Assembly (NCBI GenBank): GCA_030432595.1
Contig: JAUIGU010000004.1
Coordinates: 1-64,000 of the forward strand
From: Phycisphaerae bacterium
GTDB taxonomy: Bacteria; Planctomycetota; Phycisphaerae; Phycisphaerales; Phycisphaeraceae
Reading direction: 5' to 3'
Length of the DNA stretch: 64,000 nucleotides
Shown here: positions 7,845 to 15,760 of the stretch, piece by piece
Layout of the letters: each line of letters opens with the position of its first letter
How positions within the stretch are numbered: the stretch's first letter is position 1
Made by a program: the position numbers and the translations under genes
Notes under the pieces: generated by a model
The model's database searches: none
Seen by the model: only the letters and a program-made list of their open reading frames with translations
Told to the model about the DNA's origin: nothing

Positions 7845-8654
7845 ATGTCCGTCACGACCCCGGTCGAAAAACTCGGCAGCGCCGGCCTGAAGACGACCGG
7901 TTTTATCGGCGCCATCGGTTTGCTGCTGCGCGACGTGGCGGCGCTGTCGCCGCGGATGGTGACCGCGACGCGCGGCCGGCGGCTGGCGTGGGACAACCTG
8001 TGGTTCCAGATGTACCGCGTCGGCGTGCGTTCCATCGGCGTGGTGGGCCTGGTCACGTTCTGCATCGGCGCGATCCTCGCGCTGCAGATCGGGCCGATCC
8101 TCGAAGACTACGGCGCCGCAGCGCAGCTCCCGACGATCATCGGTATCGCGATGTTCCGTGAACTGGGGCCGCTGATTGGTGCGATCGTGCTGACCGGGTT
8201 CGCCGGGGCGTCCATCGCGGCGGAGCTGGGCACGATGGCGGTGGCCGAGGAACTCAAGGCGCTGCGCAGCCACGCGATCAGCCCGATCCGGTTCCTTGTG
8301 GTGCCGCGTGTGCTGGCGACGACGATCATGACCGTCTGCCTGGCGACGTTCAGCGACGCGATGGGCGTGGTCGGCGGGGCGTTCACCAGCAACCTCGCGC
8401 TGGGCATCACGCCGACGCAGTACCTCCGCCAGACTTTTGAGGCGGTGGGGCACTTCGACCTGCTCACCGGGTTGTTCAAGGCGGGCGTGTTCGGCGCGAT
8501 CATCGGGGCCCTGCCGTGCTACCTGGGCATGAACGTCCGCGGCGGCGCTTCGGGCGTCGGCGCCGCAACCACCAAAACCGTGGTCTACAGCATCGTCGCG
8601 CTGGTGTGCGTCGACCTGTTGTTCACGTTTGTGTTCTACATGCTCGAGCTTTGA
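7845..8654 (+). CDS. mlaE: MlaE/MCE-type ABC transporter permease
   Basis: Inner-membrane subunit of a lipid transporter that moves phospholipids between inner and outer membrane. The 269-residue protein has about five membrane helices. It contains the family hallmarks FRELGPLIGAIVLTGFAGASIAAELGTM in two adjoining pieces (about residues 104-131) and EELKALRSHAISPIRFLVVPRVLA. The ATPase starts 6 nt after its stop and the MCE protein follows, so the three form one transport operon. No clear Shine-Dalgarno precedes the ATG at 7845. Confidence 0.93.
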   Translation: MSVTTPVEKLGSAGLKTTGFIGAIGLLLRDVAALSPRMVTATRGRRLAWDNLWFQMYRVGVRSIGVVGLVTFCIGAILALQIGPILEDYGAAAQLPTIIGIAMFRELGPLIGAIVLTGFAGASIAAELGTMAVAEELKALRSHAISPIRFLVVPRVLATTIMTVCLATFSDAMGVVGGAFTSNLALGITPTQYLRQTFEAVGHFDLLTGLFKAGVFGAIIGALPCYLGMNVRGGASGVGAATTKTVVYSIVALVCVDLLFTFVFYMLEL

Positions 8655-8660
8655 CCCTTT

Positions 8661-9479
8661 GTGCCGGCCATGCCTGATCCCACCGACAACATCATCGAGT
8701 GCGACGACGTCACCGTCCGGTTCGGCGAGCAGACCGTGCTGGACCGGCTGACGCTCAACGTCCGCCGCGGCGAACGCCTCGTAATCCTCGGCGGCTCGGG
8801 CGCGGGCAAGTCGACACTGCTCAACCTCCTCGCCGCCGAGACCCGCGCGACGTCGGGGCAGGTCCGCATCGATGGCCAAGACATCTGCGGCATGTCCGAG
8901 ACCCAGCTCGACGACTACCGGAAGTCCATCGGCGTGCTCTTCCAGTCCGGGGCGCTGTTCCAGTCCATGACCATCGGCGACAACGTCGCCCTTCCCCTGC
9001 GCGAGCACACCGACCTGGACGAAGAGACGATCCAGATCATCATCAAGATGAAGCTCGAGCTGGTCGGCCTGCGCGAGCACGCGCACAAGCTGCCGTCGCA
9101 GATCTCCGGCGGGATGAAGAAGCGTGCCGGCCTAGCCCGCGCGCTCGCGCTGGACCCCAAGATCATTTTTTATGACGAGCCCTCCGCGGGCCTGGACCCC
9201 GTGTCGGTCACCGAGGTCGATCAGCTCATGATCGGGCTCAACGAGACGCTCGGCGTCACCACCGTGGTCATCACGCACGAGATGGTGTCGGCGTTCCGCG
9301 TCGCGCACCGGCTGGTGCTGATGGACCAGGGCCAGTTCGTCGCGGACGGCCCACCCGACGAGATGAAGAACAGCTCGGACCCGTTGGTCTACCAGTTCGT
9401 CAACGGCCTGGCCGAGGGCCCGCTCGCCGACCGGCGCGACCGGGACGCGTACACCGCCGACCTGCTCGGGGCCTACTGA
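8661..9479 (+). CDS. mlaF: MlaF/MCE-type ABC transporter ATPase
   Basis: Energises the lipid transporter. 272 residues from GTG 8661; ATG 8670 gives 269 and is equally plausible. Walker A is GGSGAGKST (44-52), the signature ISGGMKKRAGLARAL starts near residue 148, Walker B is IIFYDEPSAGLD, and the H-loop is ITHEMVSAF. The sequence GGMKKRAGLARA is characteristic of the MlaF/Mkl clade. It sits 6 nt after mlaE and 32 nt before the MCE-domain gene. Confidence 0.93.
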   Translation: MPAMPDPTDNIIECDDVTVRFGEQTVLDRLTLNVRRGERLVILGGSGAGKSTLLNLLAAETRATSGQVRIDGQDICGMSETQLDDYRKSIGVLFQSGALFQSMTIGDNVALPLREHTDLDEETIQIIIKMKLELVGLREHAHKLPSQISGGMKKRAGLARALALDPKIIFYDEPSAGLDPVSVTEVDQLMIGLNETLGVTTVVITHEMVSAFRVAHRLVLMDQGQFVADGPPDEMKNSSDPLVYQFVNGLAEGPLADRRDRDAYTADLLGAY

Positions 9480-9511
9480 GCCAAACCGCCGAGAGAGATT
9501 GCGAGAGAACC

Positions 9512-10690
9512 ATGCAAGACAAAGCCGCCCTCAAAGCCGGGATCTTCATCATTGCCATGGTCGCGCTGGCGCTGGGCATGGTGGTCGCGATCGCCGGTGC
9601 CGGGTCGTTGTTCAGCGACACGAACACGTACGTCGTCGAGTTCTCGCCCGGCGAGAACATCGCCAACCTCAAGCCCGATGCGCAGGTGCGCGTGCTGGGC
9701 GTGCCGGTGGGCCGGGTGACGGATGTCCGTGCCGTGCCGCACGAACAAAGCGGCGCGGTGGTGCAGGTCACGATCTCCGTGCCCGCCGACTTCGCGTTCC
9801 GCGGCGACGCGGAGGTGTTCGCGGCCGCGTCGCTGACCGGTGACGCGTGGCTGGACATCGACCACCTCGGCAAGGGTGAGGCGCTCGCCGACGGCGGCAA
9901 GCTCGACGGCCAGACCGCCGGGCTTTCCGAGATCATCGATCAAGCCAAGGCCGTCGTGCCCCAGGCGAAGGAAGCCCTGGCCCGCATCGACGCCGCCGCC
10001 GCGAGCATCGAGGAACTCGCCACCGCGGCGCGGGCGAAGGTGGACCCGGTGACCGAATCCGTGACGTCGCTCACGGAGCGCGGCCGCGAGGCGGCCACGC
10101 ACCTCCGCGACATCCTCGGCGACACCAAGACCGACATCCGCACCACGCTGGCCAACGTCAAGGACGCCACCGCCACCGCCAAGGACCGCCTGCCCACCAC
10201 GCTCGACCGCCTCGACGCCCGGCTGGACGAGACCAAGGAACTTATGGCCACCGCCAAACAGTCCCTGGACCGCCTGCCCGCCATCATGGAGGACGTCCAG
10301 CCGACCATCGCCGACGCCCGGGGGTTCGTCGCGAACCTGCGCGGCACGCTCGCCGACAACCGCGCGAAGATCGATCGGGTTATGACCACCGCGACGCGCA
10401 TCGCCGACGACGCCTCGGGCGCGGTCAACGAGGTCCGCGCCGCGCCGTGGCGGCTGCTCTACAAGCCCGACGCCGGCGACCAACGCAATCTTGCGCTCTA
10501 CAGCGTCGCCCGGCAGTACGCCCGCGGCGCCCAGGACCTCGAGTCCGCCGCCCGCGCCCTGCAGACCGCGGCCGAAACCCCCGAGGGCGTGGACCCGTCG
10601 CAGGTCGAGACCCTCCAGGCCGAACTGGTCGCCAGTTACGAACGGTTCGACGACGTCCAGGCCCGGCTGTGGGACGCCCTGCGGGATTGA
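9512..10690 (+). CDS. MCE-domain (MlaD-like) substrate-binding protein
   Basis: The 392-residue periplasmic subunit has one N-terminal membrane anchor (about 9-30) and one MCE domain (about 37-118, with EFSPGENIANLKPDAQVRVLGVPVGRV). It then has about 270 residues of predicted helix rich in Ala, Asp, Thr and Arg (KAVVPQAKEALARIDAAAAS and similar heptads). It is much longer than MlaD of E. coli (about 180 residues). The long coiled coil recalls PqiB/YebT or actinobacterial Mce proteins, which build a tube or needle across the periplasm. ATG 9512 follows GAGAGA-type purines. Confidence 0.9.
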   Translation: MQDKAALKAGIFIIAMVALALGMVVAIAGAGSLFSDTNTYVVEFSPGENIANLKPDAQVRVLGVPVGRVTDVRAVPHEQSGAVVQVTISVPADFAFRGDAEVFAAASLTGDAWLDIDHLGKGEALADGGKLDGQTAGLSEIIDQAKAVVPQAKEALARIDAAAASIEELATAARAKVDPVTESVTSLTERGREAATHLRDILGDTKTDIRTTLANVKDATATAKDRLPTTLDRLDARLDETKELMATAKQSLDRLPAIMEDVQPTIADARGFVANLRGTLADNRAKIDRVMTTATRIADDASGAVNEVRAAPWRLLYKPDAGDQRNLALYSVARQYARGAQDLESAARALQTAAETPEGVDPSQVETLQAELVASYERFDDVQARLWDALRD

Positions 10691-10718
10691 GCGGCGGTGT
10701 GAACCTGTAAACCCTACG

Positions 10719-10796
10719 GTCAGAGCCGGGAGCGTCAGTGACCGTTTGCTTTGGTGCCGCCCAGCCGGACCGGTCACTTACGCTCCCGGCTCTGAC
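10719..10796. repeat. 26-bp inverted repeat (CAGAGCCGGGAGCG type)
   Basis: The left arm 10719-10744 and right arm 10771-10796 are complementary over 26 bases with one mismatch, around a 26-nt spacer. The core reads GTCAGAGCCGGGAGCGT. It lies just after the MCE operon and before tRNA-Asn. It could act as a terminator or RNA stabiliser, but its length and near-perfect arms suggest a dispersed repeat. Confidence 0.8.
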
Positions 10797-10877
10797 GGGC
10801 AGAGGGATCCACCGCCGGCGGCTCAACCGCTCACTTGATCCGACCGATGCCGGTGTTTACAGTGTGTGGCTCCAAAT

Positions 10878-10950
10878 TCCCCGATAGCTCAGTTGGTAGA
10901 GCGCGCGACTGTTAATCGCTAGGTCGCTGGTTCGAGTCCAGCTCGGGGAG
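10878..10950 (+). tRNA. tRNA-Asn (anticodon GTT)
   Basis: A 73-nt cloverleaf. The acceptor is TCCCCGA/TCGGGGA with discriminator G. The D arm is GCTC...GAGC, the anticodon loop is CTGTTAA (anticodon GTT at 10910-10912 region), and the T arm is GCTGG-TTCGAGT-CCAGC. No CCA is encoded (CTA follows), so it is added after transcription. A mobile-element relic begins 80 bp downstream. Confidence 0.97.
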
Positions 10951-11030
10951 CTAAACATCCGGTTGCGAACCCCCGCAACCGCCCGGTCAACACGAGACGC
11001 CATCGGCCACTGCCGGTGGTGTTTTCACAA

Positions 11031-11381
11031 GGGTCTTGACTAGCTGAGCGGGTTCTCGCGGCAGCGCTTGAGCAAGACCGAGTCGAGTGATTGTTTCTGG
11101 CCTCGGTGGTTGAAGCGGAACTCACACTCCTGAAGGTGAAACGCGAAGGTCGCGTCGGCCACGTCGCGGTAACGGGCCAAGCGGGTCTTGGCGTTGGCCC
11201 TGAAGCTCTCGAAGCCGTTGATGTGGTTGAGCTGGCTGATCTTCGTGGCGGTCAAGTCGGCCGCGACATGTCGGAGGAACTTGCGGAAAACGGCCTCAGA
11301 GAACCGTGAACGGTGGAAGTAACGATTCTTCATGCCTGACCAGGGTTGTGTGATTTTCACCTGCTCCGCGATTCAAGACCC
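11031..11381. mobile_element. Internally deleted IS1595-family element
   Basis: The ends are inverted repeats beginning GGGTCTTGA (11031-11039, and its complement at 11373-11381). The similarity extends to about 22 bases with 4 mismatches. Between them is only a 106-codon relic of an ISXO2/IS1595 transposase, so the element is about 350 bp instead of roughly 1 kb. It has the structure of a non-autonomous (MITE-like) derivative. No flanking target duplication could be recognised. Confidence 0.75.
11040..11360 (-). pseudogene. IS1595 (ISXO2-like) transposase, internal deletion
   Basis: This 106-residue frame fuses the two ends of an ISXO2-like transposase. Residues 10-48 match the N-terminal part (RSRFSEAVFRKFLRHVAADL, then TATKISQLNHIN). 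Residues 49-106 match the C-terminal end (GFESFRANAKTRLARYR, then FHLQECEFRFNHRGQ). The catalytic core between them, with the acidic residues, is gone, so it cannot transpose by itself. The junction falls at HIN. Intact family members carry a similar tripeptide near both break points, so a deletion at short homology is plausible. The frame is still open, which suggests a recent deletion. Confidence 0.8.
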
Positions 11382-11409
11382 CTGGTAATCTGGTGAAGCC
11401 CAAGTGAAA

Positions 11410-11440
11410 GAGGCGTCGGCTTGGTGTTGGCCGACGCCTC
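11410..11440 (-). terminator. Terminator after the PEP-CTERM gene
   Basis: GAGGCGTCGGC (11410-11420) and GCCGACGCCTC (11430-11440) form a perfect 11-bp stem with a 9-nt loop. On the minus strand it is followed by TTTCACTT. It lies 57 nt beyond the stop of the minus-strand gene at 11497. Confidence 0.75.
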
Positions 11441-11496
11441 GGTGAGGAGGGAGTGGATTCTGTGGGGGCGGTTGCCCGGCCACGTCGTCGCGCGGT

Positions 11497-12249
11497 TCAG
11501 GCGTGGCGGCGGCGGGCCAGCACGAGGCCGGCGAGTCCGAGCAGGGCGGCGGAGGCGGGCTCGGGGACGGACGACGTTCCGCCGACGAAGTTGTCGATGG
11601 CGATGAACTCGGTGCCGGAGTTCGCGAAGGTGGGGATGGCCGAGAAGGTGACGGTGTCGATCGGGTTCTCGTAGCCGACGATGCCAAAGAACGGGTCGTC
11701 GGGGTTGACGGTGAAGTTGACGGTGTTGCCGGCGGTGTCGGTGACGGTGGTGGCCACACCCATCTCGACGCCGAGGGCCTGTGGGCTCTGGAGGAAGGCC
11801 AAGCCCTGGTCGTTGAAGCCGAAGGTGTCGAAGCCGAAGGCGTTCACGCCGGCGGTCTGGACAGTGATCGTGGCGACGTCGGCGACGTTGCTTTGGGAGC
11901 CGAATGCGCCCGTCACGCCCGCGAGGTCGAGCAGAAACTGCATGTCGATGCCGGGGTTTCCGGTCTCGGTGCTGTTTGTTAACGATCCGTTGACGAACTG
12001 GGTGGTAACTTCGTCGCCGGTGTGGCTCGCATCGAATCCTTGAAGCGGGTTGCCGGGCGACACGGTGTTGACGGTGGAGTTGTCGAAGTCGATGTCGGAG
12101 CCGTAGCGCTCGAGGTCGTCGTCGATCAGCGTTGAGTCGAGCGCGGCGAGGAACGCGGCGCGGTCGTTGTACGTGACAAACTGGGCGGAGGCGGAGCCGG
12201 CGACGAGGGCGGCGGCGGTCAGAGCGGCGAGGGTGGTGGTGGTTTTCAT
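11497..12249 (-). CDS. PEP-CTERM sorted exported protein
   Basis: A 250-residue secreted protein: signal peptide MKTTTTLAALTAAALVAGSASAQ, an unclassified beta-rich domain, and the C-terminal sorting signal VPEPASAALLGLAGLVLARRRHA (given here as VPEPASAALLG then LAGLVLARRRHA). PEP-CTERM tails are recognised by an exosortase/archaeosortase system, which is not in the window. The central region has motifs such as NAFGFDTFGFND and ENPIDTVTFSAIP...FIAIDNF, typical of planctomycete proteins that end in a beta-sandwich before the sorting tail. The start at 12249 is chosen for its signal peptide and GAAAGAGAGACCCACC leader; the open frame extends a further 99 codons upstream without resemblance to protein. 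Function unknown. Confidence 0.85.
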   Translation of the reverse strand: MKTTTTLAALTAAALVAGSASAQFVTYNDRAAFLAALDSTLIDDDLERYGSDIDFDNSTVNTVSPGNPLQGFDASHTGDEVTTQFVNGSLTNSTETGNPGIDMQFLLDLAGVTGAFGSQSNVADVATITVQTAGVNAFGFDTFGFNDQGLAFLQSPQALGVEMGVATTVTDTAGNTVNFTVNPDDPFFGIVGYENPIDTVTFSAIPTFANSGTEFIAIDNFVGGTSSVPEPASAALLGLAGLVLARRRHA

Positions 12250-12645
12250 GGTGGGTCTCTCTTTCTCGTTCAGGGTTGCGGTGGGGATCGGGTGGGGATC
12301 GCTTGGGGTGCGGCGCGGATGCGTGACCGAGCGGTACCGGCTCGGCGGCGTAGACATCCGCCTCCACAAACAGACGCGACAAAGCCCGGCCGAACCCTTG
12401 GTCGGATTCAGGATTTTTTTTCTGTCTTTGGTGTGCCGTGACGAACACGCCCGGCAACGTTTTGGAATGAGCCGTCCGAGCGGTTTGTGCCGTGGCGCAA
12501 CCGCCGCTTTTAGTTTGGTGGTTTCGCCCCGCGGAGTATCCGGCAACGCGTCTTGGGGATAACCCGTAAATTAACGTTTGAATTTTCCGGCCGTCCAGTG
12601 GGTTGAGGCGTACGGGCCTGTTAGCATGTTCAGGCTGGATTCAGG
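12250..12645. other. Divergent intergenic region
   Basis: 396 bp between the PEP-CTERM gene (-) and the sigma factor gene (+). Frames crossing it are unconvincing. TAGCAT at 12622 could be a -10 for the sigma gene, with an 18-nt leader. No repeats or known RNA motif are visible. Confidence 0.4.
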
Positions 12646-13236
12646 ATGCCTACGGGGAGTGGTTCGTTGTCCAAGGATCTCACGCAAGTTTTGCAAGCGG
12701 TTTCTGCCGGGGATGAGCAGGCCGCGGACGCCTTGATGCCGATGGTCTACGACGACCTGCGTCGCCGGGCGGCGTCTCTGTTGCGGGGCGAGTCGCCGAG
12801 CCACACGCTGGAGGCGACGGCGTTGGTGAACGAGGCCTACCTCAAACTGTGCGACCAGGACCGCACGGATTGGCAGAGCCGGACGCACTTTTTTTCGATC
12901 GGCAGCCAGGCGATGCGGCGCATCCTTGTGGACCACGCCCGAGCGAAGGGCCGGGACAAGCGGGGCGGCGGCATGCCGCGCGTCGAGTGGAACGACGAAG
13001 TCACGAGCCAACTGCCCCAGTCCACGGGGGTGCTGGCGGTGCACGAGGCGATCGAGAAACTCGAGGCGATGGACCCGCGGCTGGCCCGCGTGACGGAGAT
13101 GCGTTTTTTCGGCGGGATGACGATGCCGGAGATCGCGGCGTCGCTGGGCGTGTCGCTGAGCACGGTGGAGAGCGACTGGGCGATGTCGAAGGCCTGGCTG
13201 CGTCGGGAACTCAGTGAGGACGACGCGCCTTCATGA
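12646..13236 (+). CDS. ECF-type RNA polymerase sigma factor (planctomycete ECF family)
   Basis: The 196-residue sigma factor matches the family often found beside Ser/Thr kinases in planctomycetes (Sigma70_ECF). Region 2 contains VYDDLRRRAASLLRGESPSHTLEATALVNEAYLKL in two adjoining parts, with HFFSIGSQAMRRILVDHARA. Region 4 contains MTMPEIAASLGVSLSTVESDWAMSKAWLRREL, the helix-turn-helix that binds the -35 element. No anti-sigma gene is adjacent. Its stop overlaps the start of the sensor kinase gene (ATGA), so the kinase is the likely partner. A regulon cannot be inferred. Confidence 0.93.
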   Translation: MPTGSGSLSKDLTQVLQAVSAGDEQAADALMPMVYDDLRRRAASLLRGESPSHTLEATALVNEAYLKLCDQDRTDWQSRTHFFSIGSQAMRRILVDHARAKGRDKRGGGMPRVEWNDEVTSQLPQSTGVLAVHEAIEKLEAMDPRLARVTEMRFFGGMTMPEIAASLGVSLSTVESDWAMSKAWLRRELSEDDAPS

Positions 13237-14649
13237 TGAACCCGCAGACATTCCGTCGGGTGCGGCGTCTGTTTGACCAGGCGCGCGAGCTTCCGGAGGG
13301 CCAACGCGCGGCGTTGCTCGATCAAGAGTGTGCCGACGATCCGGACGTGCGGGACGAAGTCGAGTCGCTGCTTCAGTTCCACCAGACGGGGCACGCGGCG
13401 TCGGACGTGGAGCGCTCGGCGGATTTCGACACGCCGCGCGAAGCCCGGGGCCTCCGGGAGACGTCGGGCGGTTGGCGGACGACGACACTGCACACGCTCA
13501 TGCCGCGCTTCACGCGGCTGATGGACAACGTGGACGAGCGGGGCCAGTCGGCGGTGTGGATCATCCTGGTCTTGCTGGTGCTCAGCGGGTTCGTGACGTG
13601 GGCGTACTTCGACATCAAGGGGGCGTTGCGGGCGATCCGCGCGGACGAGTTGAAGCTGTTCGTGGAGGCGGACGTCGCGGCGATCGAGCACTACTTCGAG
13701 CTTGAGCAGACGAAGATTCAACTGCTGACCGAGCGGGACGCGTTTCGTGACGCCGTGGCGGACATCGTCAACGGCACTTCGGGGTCCGCCGAGCGGGTGG
13801 ACGCACTCGTCATCGACGCGGTCGGTGAGCAGGTCGAATACCTGATCTGGGACCCGGACCTGCGCGTGGTGGCGGCGTCGACGCTCAACGCGGACGCCGT
13901 GGGTCAGGGGCCGACGGCCGAGGGTGCGGCGCTGCTCACGCGGGTGTTCGCCGACGAGTCGGTTTTGTTGTCGCCGATGCTGCGGGAGTCGTGGGCGGTC
14001 GGGCACACGGTGGATCTGGAGAAGCCGGAGATGGCGCTGGCCGTCCCCGTCCACAGCACCGCAGACCCCGGCCGGGTGATCGCGGTGATCTACCTCCGCG
14101 GGCTCGGCCTCGAAGACCGCTTTTTCGAGTTGATGAAACAGGTTCGTCACGGCGAGTCCGGCGAGACGTACGCGTTCAACCAGGAAGGCGTGCTGATCTC
14201 CGAAAGCCGGTTCAACGAACAACTCCGCGAACTGGGCTTGATCGACGACGTCCCGGAATCGTTCTCCGCGCTGGCCGTGCAGGTGCGCGACCCCGGCGGC
14301 GACATGACCACGGGCCACCGGCCCGACACGCCGATCCGCACGCGGCCGCTCACCAAGATGGCGGCGTACGCCACGGCCGGCGAAGACGGCATCGACCTCC
14401 AAGGCTACCGCGACTACCGCGGCGTCGAGGTGGTGGGCGCGTGGCGCTGGCTGCCGCAGTACGGGTTCGGCGTGACCACCGAGATCGACTACGCGGAGGC
14501 GTACCGACCGATCCGGCACCTCAACATCGCGTTCGCGGCGATCGGCGTGCTGCTGCTCGCGTCCTTCGTCGTGGTCGGGCACTCGGCGCTGGCGATGGCG
14601 CGGCTGCGCCGCCGCGCGACGGAGGTGCAACGCGTCGGCGCCTACACCG

Positions 14650-14659
<10 letters not shown>
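13233..14659 (+). CDS. dCache Ser/Thr kinase, sensor part (frame breaks before the kinase domain)
   Basis: N-terminal half of a membrane sensor kinase. Residues 1-60 are the short helical lead typical of planctomycete Ser/Thr kinases (RRLFDQARELPEGQRAALL). A membrane helix lies at about 106-128. A large extracytoplasmic dCache-like sensor follows at about 129-427, containing RGLGLEDRFFELMKQVRHGE and the GAWRWLPQYGFGVTTEID block. A second helix lies at about 429-455. After YTVQ the frame no longer encodes kinase: it runs on to 15332 as Arg/Ala-rich nonsense, while the kinase domain continues in the +1 frame from about 14650. One extra base near 14650-14660 (GTCCAAAAAG) explains this. It may be a sequencing error, a real mutation or recoding. 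The gene overlaps the sigma factor gene by 4 nt. Confidence 0.8.
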
Positions 14660-15519
<860 letters not shown>

Positions 15520-15760
15520 ACGCGGTTTTCGTCCGGCTTTGCACGGTTTCGGCCGCGATCTGAAACGTTCGCCATTTTCACATGTCGCGACGCCATTATT
15601 TCGGCGTCGGCACTCCACATTTAGGGTTTTCCCGATTTTTCGGTTTTCCGCCAAGGGTTTCGTGCGCGGATGTCGCGTTACGGGTGAGCCCCGTTGTGTT
15701 CGCGGCTCGTTGATCCGTCGGCCTGACGACCTATGCCCACCTGTTTCGGAGTGAGACGCC

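Noticed and set aside
11023-11390. Target-site duplication around the IS1595 relic
   Set aside because: The 8 bp on the two sides do not match, so no duplication is claimed.
15580-15615. Hairpin CGACGCC/GGCGTCG after the kinase gene as terminator
   Set aside because: Seven-base stem with no U-run after it; too weak to call.
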